Origin: an uncultured Peptostreptococcaceae bacterium
GTDB taxonomy: Bacteria > Bacillota > Clostridia > Peptostreptococcales > Anaerovoracaceae
Direction: 5' to 3'
DNA length: 24,641 bases
Assembly: GCA_905236895.1 (NCBI GenBank)
Contig: CAJOQI010000067.1
Span: forward strand, 1-24,641
Below the pieces are notes generated by a model. The model saw nothing but the letters and a program-made list of their open reading frames with translations. It had not been told where the DNA came from and did not search any database. This document shows positions 1-6,532 of this stretch, in pieces; position 1 is the stretch's first letter; each line of letters begins with the position of its first letter. The position numbers and the translations under genes are program-made.

Positions 1-69
1 AAACGTTGAAAAATGCAGGAAAACCACCCAAAAATATTTTTTCAAAAAATATGAAAAAGTTATAACTTT

Positions 70-86
70 TGTAACCTTTCTGTAAC
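70..86 (+). promoter_or_regulatory. WalR (YycF)-type direct-repeat box
   Basis: The hexamer TGTAAC occurs at 70-75 and again at 81-86, separated by exactly five bases, so the copies repeat every 11 bp (one helical turn). This is a perfect fit to the WalR/YycF consensus TGTWAH-N5-TGTWAH of Gram-positive bacteria. The box ends 11 bases before a consensus -10, where an OmpR-family activator would replace a -35 element. No good -35 is visible. PhoP-type regulators also use 11-bp direct repeats and are the main alternative. The regulator gene is not in the window. Confidence 0.6.
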
Positions 87-97
87 CAAGGGTTTCA

Positions 98-103
98 TAT
101 AAT
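98..103 (+). promoter_or_regulatory. -10 element of the CAP-protein promoter
   Basis: A perfect TATAAT lies 45 bases before the start codon of the CAP-domain gene. The bases 17-18 upstream do not resemble TTGACA, which suggests the promoter depends on an activator at the TGTAAC direct repeat just upstream. Confidence 0.6.
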
Positions 104-148
104 GAGCTCGGAAGTTAAGAGAAAAAGGTTCGTTTTAAGGAGGAAGTC

Positions 149-1147
149 ATGAAGAGTTTAAGAAAGGTAGCGACAATAGCATTGGTAATAGCGCTCCTGG
201 TAGTAAGCGCAGCACCGGCTTTCGCAGCAACAAACACAGTAGCACTTAAGAGCATCTCACTCAATAAGACAAGTGCAAAGATCAATAAGGGCGAGACAGT
301 AACCCTTAAGGTAACCTACAATCCCACAAACACAACAGCCAGCAAGGCAGTAACCTGGACAAGCTCCAATGAAAAGGTTGCATACGTAAGTGGCGGAAGA
401 GTAAAGGGAATGGGTCCCGGAACAGCAACCATCACAGCAAAGTGTGGAAGCAAGACAGCAACATTCAAGGTAACAGTAGTATCCCCGATCACAAGCGTAA
501 GCATGAACGTTACCAAGAAGACAATCACAGCCGGCGAAGGATTCGGAATCACAGTAAGCTATGCACCGGCAAACACAACAGACAGCAAGACAATAACCTG
601 GACAAGCTCCAATACAAAGGTAGCAACAGTAAAGAACGGATATGTAACAGGACTGAATGCAGGAACAGCAACCATCACAGCAAAGATGGGAAACAAGACA
701 GCAACTTGCACAGTAACAGTAAAGGCCCTTTCAATCAGCGTAGCAGACTGCTACACATATCTGAACAGCTACAGAACAAAGGCTGGCCTCAAGAAGCTCA
801 CAAAGGATGCAGCACTTGAGAGCGTAGCAAAGACAAGAGCAAAAGAAATCGTAAGCAAGTTTGATCACAATACATATTACAGCTACAACAAGAGCACAAA
901 GAAGTTCGTAAAGGGAAGCAAACTTAGAAGTGCAACAGACCTTATCAAGGACGTAAAGGGAAATGTATACCGCGGCGAAAACATCGCAAAGGGACAGAGA
1001 ACTTGTAAAGAAGTATCCAAGGCATGGTACAACTCCGCAGGACACAGAGCAAACATGCTGAACAAGAACTTCACCAGAGTAGGAATCGCAGTATACGTAC
1101 ACAACGGAACTCCTTACTGGGTACAGATCTTCTCCTCCGGTAATTAA
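149..1147 (+). CDS. Secreted CAP-domain protein with two Big2 (Ig-like) repeats
   Basis: The 332-residue product has a Sec signal peptide (basic N-terminus, hydrophobic residues about 8-22, likely cleavage after AFA near residue 26). Two bacterial Ig-like Big2 domains follow (about 30-111 and 115-192), then a C-terminal CAP/SCP-like domain (about 198-330). The CAP domain shows FDH (His240), GENIA (Glu277) and SAGHRANML (His299), matching the conserved CAP cavity residues. Big2 domains usually act as cell-surface spacers or binding modules; the biochemical role of bacterial CAP proteins is mostly unknown. The start is set by AAGGAGG at 137-143. Codon choice is heavily skewed to ACA, GCA, GTA and AAG compared with neighbouring genes, as can occur in a highly expressed surface protein. 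The gene is monocistronic, between its own promoter and a strong terminator. Family assignment is secure; function is not. Confidence 0.93.
   Translation: MKSLRKVATIALVIALLVVSAAPAFAATNTVALKSISLNKTSAKINKGETVTLKVTYNPTNTTASKAVTWTSSNEKVAYVSGGRVKGMGPGTATITAKCGSKTATFKVTVVSPITSVSMNVTKKTITAGEGFGITVSYAPANTTDSKTITWTSSNTKVATVKNGYVTGLNAGTATITAKMGNKTATCTVTVKALSISVADCYTYLNSYRTKAGLKKLTKDAALESVAKTRAKEIVSKFDHNTYYSYNKSTKKFVKGSKLRSATDLIKDVKGNVYRGENIAKGQRTCKEVSKAWYNSAGHRANMLNKNFTRVGIAVYVHNGTPYWVQIFSSGN
351..685 (+). repeat. 243-bp intragenic repeat within the Big2 domains
   Basis: The two Big2 modules keep DNA-level identity in blocks. The 20-mer at 351-370 recurs at 594-613, and the 24-mer at 419-442 recurs at 662-685, both with an offset of exactly 243 bp (81 codons). 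This points to tandem duplication of one domain with later divergence elsewhere. Confidence 0.85.
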
Positions 1148-1198
1148 TCAGAGCGAAAGACATAGGAGAGATAATTAGAAATACTTCCAAATAAAACG

Positions 1199-1246
1199 AA
1201 CCGGAAAGGCGCCATTCGAGGGGGAATGGCGCCGAGCTGGTTTTTT
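1199..1246 (+). terminator. Rho-independent terminator of the CAP gene
   Basis: A 10-bp GC-rich stem, GGCGCCATTC (1208-1217) with GAATGGCGCC (1224-1233), has a six-base loop. It is extended by outer AACCGG/CTGGTT pairing and ends in TTTTTT (1241-1246). It lies about 50 bases after the stop codon. Confidence 0.93.
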
Positions 1247-1326
1247 GACCTTTTTATAAATTCCAAATAGACGAATACAGTAATGTAATCGAATATAATA
1301 GAGAGTTCTTTGCGGAGAATTAGCCT

Positions 1327-1353
1327 AAAAAAGAGGACCCGATAGGGTCCTCT
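1327..1353 (-). terminator. Rho-independent terminator of uppP
   Basis: On the reverse strand the stem AGAGGACCC/GGGTCCTCT (1332-1340 with 1345-1353, four-base loop) is followed by a run of T (1327-1332). It sits about 40 bases past the uppP stop. Confidence 0.92.
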
Positions 1354-1390
1354 CTTAATAACCGGTATTATCTATAACCGGCTAATCCTT

Positions 1391-2221
1391 TTACTTAATC
1401 AAGAAATAGAGAAGAACTATGAAACCAAGAACTATGCGGTAATAACCGAAGACCTTGAAGTCGTGGTTCTTAACATAGTTGAGAAGGAATTTGATGGCTA
1501 CAATGGAAACCCCGAAGGCCACCAGACATCCAACTATGAGAATAAGGAATTCCATTCCTGTAATAGCGAATCCAAACTTGAATACCTTTAAGAGACTTGC
1601 CCCCAGCATTACGGGAATTGCCATGAAGAAGGTGAATTCTGCAGCAACGGTTCTTTCTATTCCGATCATAAGACCGCCTATGATGGTGGCTCCCGAACGG
1701 GAAGTACCGGGGAAGACGGCTGCCACAACCTGAGCAAGGCCGATAAGCAGGGCATCTCTATAGGTGATTTGACGAATATTTGTGATGCATGGGGGAAGGT
1801 TGCGATTATTGTTTTCAACTATAATAAAGGCAATGCCCACCAATATCAGCATTATGGCCACTACGGTAGAATTATAGAGGTGTGCATCTATCCAATCGTC
1901 CAGGAATATTCCCACGACGGCTGCAGGGATGCAGGCTACTATAATCTTTGTCCAGAGATTCATTACATCATAACGAATGAAGGACTTGGTCTTAACCGTG
2001 GTGTTAAAGGGCCAAATTCTGTTCCAGAAGTGGACAACTACCGCAAGAACCGCTCCAAGTTGGATTACAACCAGAAACATATCCCAGAAGCCGTCGCTGA
2101 CATTAAGAGGCATCAGGCTGTTTAGCAGGATTAGATGTCCGGTGCTGCTAACCGGGAGCCATTCGGTAATACCCTCTACCACTCCATATATAATTGTTTT
2201 AATGATTTCTATAAAAGCCAA
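1391..2221 (-). CDS. uppP: Undecaprenyl-diphosphatase (UppP/BacA)
   Basis: A 276-residue multi-pass membrane protein of normal family length. It dephosphorylates undecaprenyl pyrophosphate to recycle the lipid carrier for peptidoglycan and other wall polymers; high activity is linked to bacitracin resistance. The family signatures are present: EGITEWLPVSSTGHL near residues 16-30 (catalytic glutamates and serines) and PGTSRSGAT near residue 170 (catalytic Arg). Most of the protein is hydrophobic helices. The start codon is TTG at 2219-2221, chosen because it begins the family's N-terminus and has GGGAGG at about 2231-2236 with nine bases of spacing; no ATG fits better. It is transcribed alone from a good reverse-strand promoter. 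Confidence 0.96.
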   Translation of the reverse strand: MAFIEIIKTIIYGVVEGITEWLPVSSTGHLILLNSLMPLNVSDGFWDMFLVVIQLGAVLAVVVHFWNRIWPFNTTVKTKSFIRYDVMNLWTKIIVACIPAAVVGIFLDDWIDAHLYNSTVVAIMLILVGIAFIIVENNNRNLPPCITNIRQITYRDALLIGLAQVVAAVFPGTSRSGATIIGGLMIGIERTVAAEFTFFMAIPVMLGASLLKVFKFGFAITGMEFLILIVGCLVAFGVSIVAIKFLLNYVKNHDFKVFGYYRIVLGFIVLLYFLIK

Positions 2222-2250
2222 TTTCTGTTTCCTCCCTTGACGCGGCTATT

Positions 2251-2278
2251 ATTATACACTAATACTGCTTTTTTTCAA
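2251..2278 (-). promoter_or_regulatory. sigmaA-type promoter of uppP
   Basis: Read on the reverse strand: TTGAAA (2273-2278), a 16-base spacer, then a perfect TATAAT (2251-2256), about 30 bases before the TTG start codon. Confidence 0.75.
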
Positions 2279-2373
2279 TGTTTTTAGGGTCCGGAGGTGA
2301 ATTGCCATCTTTTTCTTACCTGTAATTGGTGGTAGAATTGGAGTGATGAAAAACCTTATGGAGGATATATCAA

Positions 2374-3585
2374 ATGAAAGTAACAGAAAGATTTCTTAAA
2401 TATATAACATACGATACTCAGTCAGCTGTTAACGCTGATACGGTTCCCAGCACGGAGAAACAGTTCGGCCTTGCCAATGCTTTGGCAGAGGAAATGAGGG
2501 AGATGGGCCTTCAGGACGTTATGGTGGATGACCACTGCTATGTATATGGCTTTGTTCCTGCCAATATGGAGGGTCAGAAGACCCTGGGTCTAATCGCCCA
2601 TATGGATACGGCTACGGAGCAGTCCGGGGCAAATGTAAACGCCTGCCTGGTGGAGAATTATGCAGGTGGGGATATAACCCTTTCCAACGGTGAGAAGATT
2701 TCAACCAAGGTGGCAAAGAATCTGGAATCCTATGTGGGTCAGGACTTAATCGTTACCGACGGAACTACCCTCCTTGGGGCAGACGACAAAGCGGGAATCG
2801 CGGAAATCCTAACTGTAGCGGAAAGACTCCTGACGGACGATAGCATCAAGCACGGAAGGATCGCCATTGCCTTTACACCTGACGAAGAGGTGGGTAAGGG
2901 GGCCAGCTGCTTTGATGTGGAAGGTTTTGGTGCGGACTTTGCCTATACCATAGATGGAGGTACCGTGGGAGAAATCGAATACGAGAATTTCAATGCGGCC
3001 TCCGCAGAAGTAACGATCAAAGGAATCGGCATCCATCCCGGATCCGCCAAGGGAGTAATGAAGAACGCCCTGACCATTGGAATGGAATTTGACCGCATGC
3101 TTCCCCAGGAACAGAGACCGGAGTTTACGGAAGGCTATGAGGGCTTTTTCCACCTCTTGAATATGGAAGGGGATACGGTCTCTGCCAAGATGAACTATAT
3201 AGTAAGAGAACACGACGATGATAAATTCCGGGACAAGAAGGCTTTGATGGAAGAGGCTGCGGCATATATCAATCAAAAATACGGGGATGTGCTGGAACTT
3301 AAGCTGGTTGATGGCTATAAGAATATGAAGAAGATGATAGAGCCCCATATGCATTTAATTGCCACGGCCAAGGCTGCATTTATCGACTGCGACGTGGAGC
3401 CGGTGGAGGTTGCAATCAGAGGGGGTACAGACGGGGCGACTCTATCCTATATGGGACTTCCTTGTCCCAATCTATCCACCGGAGGGGAAAACTTCCATAG
3501 CATTACGGAGTATATCTCCATCCAAGCCATGGAAAAGATGGTGGATGTGCTTATGGAGATCGTAAAGCTCACCTACGAAGGATAA
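2374..3585 (+). CDS. pepT: Peptidase T (tripeptide aminopeptidase, M20B)
   Basis: The 403-residue cytoplasmic zinc aminopeptidase removes the N-terminal residue from tripeptides, a last step in using peptides as an amino-acid source. M20 signatures are complete: AHMDT with metal ligand His76 and Asp78, GADDKAG with bridging Asp137, and PDEEVG with the catalytic/ligand Glu pair 171-172. A dimerisation domain occupies roughly 205-320, and late metal-site residues lie near RGGTDGA and NLSTGGENFHS. The ATG follows GGAGG at 2359-2363 with ten bases of spacing. The asparaginase gene starts 35 bases downstream with no terminator between, so the two probably form an amino-acid salvage unit. Confidence 0.96.
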   Translation: MKVTERFLKYITYDTQSAVNADTVPSTEKQFGLANALAEEMREMGLQDVMVDDHCYVYGFVPANMEGQKTLGLIAHMDTATEQSGANVNACLVENYAGGDITLSNGEKISTKVAKNLESYVGQDLIVTDGTTLLGADDKAGIAEILTVAERLLTDDSIKHGRIAIAFTPDEEVGKGASCFDVEGFGADFAYTIDGGTVGEIEYENFNAASAEVTIKGIGIHPGSAKGVMKNALTIGMEFDRMLPQEQRPEFTEGYEGFFHLLNMEGDTVSAKMNYIVREHDDDKFRDKKALMEEAAAYINQKYGDVLELKLVDGYKNMKKMIEPHMHLIATAKAAFIDCDVEPVEVAIRGGTDGATLSYMGLPCPNLSTGGENFHSITEYISIQAMEKMVDVLMEIVKLTYEG

Positions 3586-3620
3586 ATATAGACAATTATC
3601 AAAGGTTGCAGGGAGAATCC

Positions 3621-4634
3621 ATGAAGAAAATCTTGGTTATTGGAACAGGCGGAACTATCGCCTGCAAACAAAGTGAATCGGGCCTTGAACCGGTTATGAC
3701 TGCGGAAGAACTGCTGTCCCATGTACCCGACGCAGGGGAATACTGTGAGATAGACAGTATTCAGATTTGCAATATTGACAGCACCGACGTAACCCCGGAG
3801 AGATGGGTTCAGTATGCCATGTCGGTTAAAGAACATTACGATTCATATGACGGATTCGTGATTACCCACGGTACGGATACCATGGCCTATACTGCGGCAG
3901 CGCTTTCATACCTGATTCAGAATTCATCAAAGCCCATAGTGGTTACAGGCTCACAGAAGCCCATAGATGCGGTGGATACGGATGCCAGAAGGAATTTAAG
4001 GGATAGCTTAATCTATGCATCCAACGACTATTCCATGGGAGTTACGGTGGTATTTGACGGAGAGGTTATTGCGGGAACCAGGGCAAGAAAACTGAGAAGC
4101 AAGAGCTATGATGCCTTTGACAGCATTAATTATCCGTATTTGGCTTTGCTGAGGGATGGCAAGCTGACTCAGTATATTAAGAACTGTGATGAGGGAGAAA
4201 ACCATAAAGAGGGGACCCTTTTCTACAACAAGATGAGTGAAAAGGTGTTTATCCTGAAGCTGGTTCCTGGAATGTCGGGAGATATAGTTGCAGAGCTCTT
4301 CAAGAAATACAGCTGTATAATCGTTGAAAGCTTTGGGGTTGGAGGAATTCCGTCATATCTGATGGAAACCTTCCGCGGAGAAATGGAGACCCACGATACC
4401 ATTGTTATCATGGCAACCCAGGTGGCTGAAGAGGGAAGCGATATGACCATCTATAAGGTGGGACATGACGTGAAATACGATTTTGATCTGCTGGAGACCT
4501 ATGATATGACCCTGGAGGCTGCCTTTGCAAAAGCCTGCTATCTGCTGGCCAGGAAGGAAGATGAGGGCCTAAGCAGGGAAGAATTCAAGAAGGAATTCTA
4601 TAGACCCATAGGGAAAGATATAAGCATGGAATAA
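3621..4634 (+). CDS. L-asparaginase family amidohydrolase
   Basis: The 337-residue product hydrolyses asparagine to aspartate and ammonia. It shows the N-terminal motif GTGGTI with nucleophile Thr12 and the second catalytic motif THGTDTM (Thr85, Asp86) of the Ntn-independent asparaginase family. VVTGSQKPID and the C-terminal QVAEEGSDM region also match. There is no signal peptide, so it should be the cytoplasmic (type I-like) enzyme. The start at 3621 is preferred to an in-frame TTG at 3606 because CAGGGAG (3609-3615) is correctly placed for it. It lies downstream of pepT, consistent with breakdown of peptide-derived asparagine. The exact subtype (ansA or ansB lineage, or Glu-tRNA amidotransferase-like) is not resolved. 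Confidence 0.92.
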   Translation: MKKILVIGTGGTIACKQSESGLEPVMTAEELLSHVPDAGEYCEIDSIQICNIDSTDVTPERWVQYAMSVKEHYDSYDGFVITHGTDTMAYTAAALSYLIQNSSKPIVVTGSQKPIDAVDTDARRNLRDSLIYASNDYSMGVTVVFDGEVIAGTRARKLRSKSYDAFDSINYPYLALLRDGKLTQYIKNCDEGENHKEGTLFYNKMSEKVFILKLVPGMSGDIVAELFKKYSCIIVESFGVGGIPSYLMETFRGEMETHDTIVIMATQVAEEGSDMTIYKVGHDVKYDFDLLETYDMTLEAAFAKACYLLARKEDEGLSREEFKKEFYRPIGKDISME

Positions 4635-4638
4635 AGAG

Positions 4639-4667
4639 AAAAGGGGCTTTACTAAAAAGCCCCTTTT
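4639..4667 (+). terminator. Terminator of the pepT-asparaginase unit
   Basis: The stem GGGGCTTT (4643-4650) with AAAGCCCC (4656-4663) has a five-base loop and is flanked by AAAA and TTTTT. It begins five bases after the stop codon. Confidence 0.93.
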
Positions 4668-4676
4668 TGATAGAAT
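4648..4676 (+). promoter_or_regulatory. Extended -10 promoter of queT, nested in the upstream terminator
   Basis: TTTACT (4648-4653), a 17-base spacer, then TGA plus TAGAAT (4668-4676) form a plausible extended -10 promoter. The -35 hexamer lies inside the asparaginase terminator hairpin. The predicted start, near 4683, coincides with the beginning of the structured leader. Confidence 0.5.
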
Positions 4677-4680
4677 TACC

Positions 4681-4760
4681 CGGTCGGGAAACCGCAGCCA
4701 GTGTTCGCAATTTATATCCACTGGCTTAGCCCCAAGGCTAAAAACAAAAAAACTAAGGAG
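4681..4760 (+). promoter_or_regulatory. Candidate preQ1 riboswitch (translational) in the queT leader
   Basis: The leader contains CGGT/ACCG (4681-4684 with 4691-4694), a perfect 7-bp stem GCCAGTG/CACTGGC (4697-4703 with 4719-4725) and TTAGCC/GGCTAA (4726-4731 with 4736-4741). An A-rich linker and ACTAAGGAG (4752-4760) follow. CTTAG at 4725-4729 can pair with CTAAG at 4753-4757, covering the 5' half of the Shine-Dalgarno. An A-rich tail ending in ACTAAGGAG and a pseudoknot onto the ribosome site are typical of preQ1 riboswitches, and queT is a classic preQ1 target. The fold does not fit the small class I hairpin well; class III or a variant is possible. A covariance-model search against the Rfam preQ1 families would decide. 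Confidence 0.6.
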
Positions 4761-4766
4761 ACAAGA

Positions 4767-5306
4767 ATGAATAAGGACAAAAAAATTAGCAGCGACGAAT
4801 CTATCAAGCTGCTGGCACGAGCCGGGCTTATTGCAGCTCTCTATGTGGTGCTTACCGTTGTCTTTGCTCCCTTTGGGTTCAAGGAGATTCAGGTAAGGAT
4901 TTCTGAGATGCTGACCATATTGCCCTTTTTTACTGTAGCGGGCATTCCGGGAATCACCATAGGATGTGTCCTGGGAAACATGCTCTCTGGAGCGCCGCTT
5001 CCGGATATAATCTTTGGAAGTCTGGCATCATTTATCGGTGCTGTGGGAACCTATCTGATAGGAAGGATGTATAGGAAGAATCATCCTGTCAGAGAGGAAG
5101 TTAAGATAAGGAAGCTTATTCCGGCAACTATACCGCCAATCATAGCCAATGCTTTGATAATTCCGTTTGTAATCAAATATGCTTACGGAACGCCTATGGC
5201 AATCTGGATCATGATGTTAACCATAGGATTTGGTGAAATCCTTTCCTGCGGGGTTCTTGGGACCATCTTCGGAAGGGCAATAAGCAAAAGAAAAAGAATT
5301 ATTTAA
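4767..5306 (+). CDS. queT: QueT-family ECF transporter substrate-binding subunit
   Basis: The 179-residue integral membrane protein has about five or six hydrophobic segments, and the N-terminal ARAGLIAALYVVLT and EIQVRISEMLTILPFF stretches are typical of the QueT family. QueT is the S component of an energy-coupling factor importer for queuosine precursors (preQ1/preQ0), used for tRNA wobble modification at GUN anticodons. The shared ECF ATPases and T component are not in the window. The ATG at 4767 is chosen over earlier in-frame starts because AAGGAG (4755-4760) precedes it by six bases. Its 3' end overlaps the convergent DUF3887 gene by eight bases. The riboswitch-like leader supports the assignment. 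Confidence 0.9.
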   Translation: MNKDKKISSDESIKLLARAGLIAALYVVLTVVFAPFGFKEIQVRISEMLTILPFFTVAGIPGITIGCVLGNMLSGAPLPDIIFGSLASFIGAVGTYLIGRMYRKNHPVREEVKIRKLIPATIPPIIANALIIPFVIKYAYGTPMAIWIMMLTIGFGEILSCGVLGTIFGRAISKRKRII

Positions 5307-5709
5307 CATAGACTCCTTCGATTTGCAGGTCTGGGTTTACCAGCACCGAAAGATTGAGGGAGCCTTTTTCATATACGCCCTTTAGACGGCAGAGGGCATA
5401 GTCCTTGTCGTCAACCAAAACCTTTTCCAAACCCATGGTTTTGAAATGACTGAAGTTTCCCATGGAATCTATTATGGGGTCAAAGGTTTTGGTCAGTCTA
5501 TTGGTGCTCATGGTTCCAATCAAATCATCAGCCATAAGGCTTCTGCATTCATCATACTCACCACGGTTTATGAGGCGAAGAAAATTCTTCGCCAGGGTGG
5601 AAGTCTGATATCTTCTGGTGGAATCAAGACCCTTTTTATCTCTTGCGGCGTAGCAAGCTGCTCCAATCAGGAGCAAAGCTGCCATGGTAGCCGCCAATCT
5701 TGTCTTCAT
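5299..5709 (-). CDS. DUF3887-like exported or membrane-anchored small protein
   Basis: A 136-residue protein with an N-terminal hydrophobic segment (about 5-17) followed by Cys19. The sequence IGAAC before it is a loose lipobox, since Gly is not the usual residue at -3, so it could be a lipoprotein or be held by an uncleaved anchor. The remaining 115 residues (KNFLRLINRGEYDECRSLM near the start of the domain, then a beta-rich C-terminus ending in NPDLQIEGVYVK) resemble DUF3887/NTF2-like domains, small alpha+beta cones of unknown ligand. The start at 5709 has a strong GGAGG ribosome site. Its last codons overlap the end of queT on the opposite strand. Specific function unknown. Confidence 0.75.
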   Translation of the reverse strand: MKTRLAATMAALLLIGAACYAARDKKGLDSTRRYQTSTLAKNFLRLINRGEYDECRSLMADDLIGTMSTNRLTKTFDPIIDSMGNFSHFKTMGLEKVLVDDKDYALCRLKGVYEKGSLNLSVLVNPDLQIEGVYVK

Positions 5710-5825
5710 GGAGAACCTCCTCTTTGATTCAATTATATTATTCTTGGCCTCAAGGTGCAAATGGCATGACTGCGCAATGGGGAAGAAAGCTTGAAAAAAA
5801 ACATTTGGGGAAAGATCGATTTTTC

Positions 5826-5854
5826 TTGACGAAGAATGGGGAAAGAAATATAAA
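5826..5854 (+). promoter_or_regulatory. sigmaA promoter of the PC4-like gene
   Basis: TTGACG (5826-5831), a 17-base spacer, then TATAAA (5849-5854). It lies 35 bases before the ATG of the PC4-like gene. Confidence 0.8.
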
Positions 5855-5888
5855 TGGATTTGAGAGTAGGCCTGTAAAAGGAGGTTAT

Positions 5889-6377
5889 ATGCAGGCAGAC
5901 AGAGATTTTAGTTTTGAAATCAAAGAGCATATCGGTGTAATCATTCAATATGACAATGGCTGGAACAAAGAACTCAACGTGGTTTCCTGGAATGGCAATC
6001 AGGAGAAATACGACATCAGAGACTGGGACGAGGGCCACGAAAGGATGACCAAGGGGACAACTCTTTTACCTGTTCACATGCGGAGGATGGTGGATCTTTA
6101 TTTGGCCAGCCAAAGCAGAAAGGCAGTTCAAAAGACAAAGGATGAAAACCTTCGCAGGGCGGAGAACAGAGAGAAGACCCCAAGAAGGCAATTTGACAGG
6201 GATGATGAGGCGGAAGAAACGAAAATAATAATCGAAGTTGAGTTTGATGAGGACTCCTCTAATGACCCTGATGACTCCAATAATCCTGAACCGGTTGAAG
6301 AGGCTGAATCCCCTGAAGATGATGAGGAACTTGATTTGGAGTCGGATGAAGAAGAGGAGGGGCAGGAAGAAGATTAG
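5889..6377 (+). CDS. YdbC/PC4-like nucleic-acid-binding protein with long acidic tail
   Basis: The 162-residue product starts with a PC4/YdbC-type domain (about residues 7-74). Its core ...FEIKEHIGVI, GWNKELNVVSWNG and KYDIRDWD matches bacterial YdbC proteins, which bind single-stranded DNA/RNA as dimers like eukaryotic coactivator PC4. Typical YdbC proteins are only about 70-80 residues. Here a basic, Lys/Arg-rich linker (about 78-104) is followed by a tail (105-162) in which 32 of 58 residues are Asp or Glu. The ATG at 5889 is chosen because AAAGGAGG (5877-5884) precedes it; the open frame extends further upstream, but the promoter lies inside that part. Role is inferred: single-strand binding in replication, repair or transcription. 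The tail recalls the acidic protein-interaction tail of SSB. Confidence 0.85.
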   Translation: MQADRDFSFEIKEHIGVIIQYDNGWNKELNVVSWNGNQEKYDIRDWDEGHERMTKGTTLLPVHMRRMVDLYLASQSRKAVQKTKDENLRRAENREKTPRRQFDRDDEAEETKIIIEVEFDEDSSNDPDDSNNPEPVEEAESPEDDEELDLESDEEEEGQEED

Positions 6378-6414
6378 ATCTTGAATTTGATTGGGGGATT
6401 TTTGGTATATCATC

Positions 6415-6454
6415 AGTGCAGCCTTGGACCGCACAGTGCAGTCTTGGACCGCAC
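6415..6454 (+). repeat. Tandem 20-bp repeat upstream of the nucleoside-kinase promoter
   Basis: Two head-to-tail 20-bp copies (6415-6434 and 6435-6454) differ at one position (C or T at position 8). Each unit contains TTGGACCGCAC. The array ends nine bases before the -35 of the next promoter, and the unit length is close to two helical turns, so it could be an activator site. It could also be a neutral slippage duplication. Confidence 0.7.
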
Positions 6455-6463
6455 AGCCTTTGT

Positions 6464-6492
6464 TAGACAGAGAATCTTTGCTGTGATATACT
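6464..6492 (+). promoter_or_regulatory. Extended -10 promoter of the nucleoside-kinase gene
   Basis: TAGACA (6464-6469), a 17-base spacer ending in TGA, then TATACT (6487-6492). The match is good and the site lies 40 bases before the start codon, directly after the tandem repeat. Confidence 0.75.
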
Positions 6493-6532
6493 TCTTGGTA
6501 CATGTGACTAAAGAAGAAAGGATAATTGCTAG

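Noticed and set aside
442..819. Forward open frame inside the CAP gene with repetitive Lys/Asn/Ser content
   Set aside because: It is an out-of-frame shadow of the Big2 repeats, with no ribosome site and no recognisable domain.
731..1102. Reverse open frames opposite the CAP domain
   Set aside because: Low-complexity Cys/Leu/Val-rich translations produced by the skewed codon use of the CAP gene; no start signal.
1294..1299. TATAAT on the + strand between the CAP gene and uppP
   Set aside because: No -35 and no forward gene downstream; probably chance in AT-rich DNA, though an unannotated small RNA cannot be excluded.
4701..4766. Upstream start for queT
   Set aside because: The extension overlaps the structured leader; AAGGAG at 4755-4760 serves ATG 4767.
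5700..5888. Upstream extension of the PC4-like reading frame
   Set aside because: The strong promoter at 5826-5854 lies inside it, and the AAAGGAGG site fits the ATG at 5889, where the conserved domain begins.
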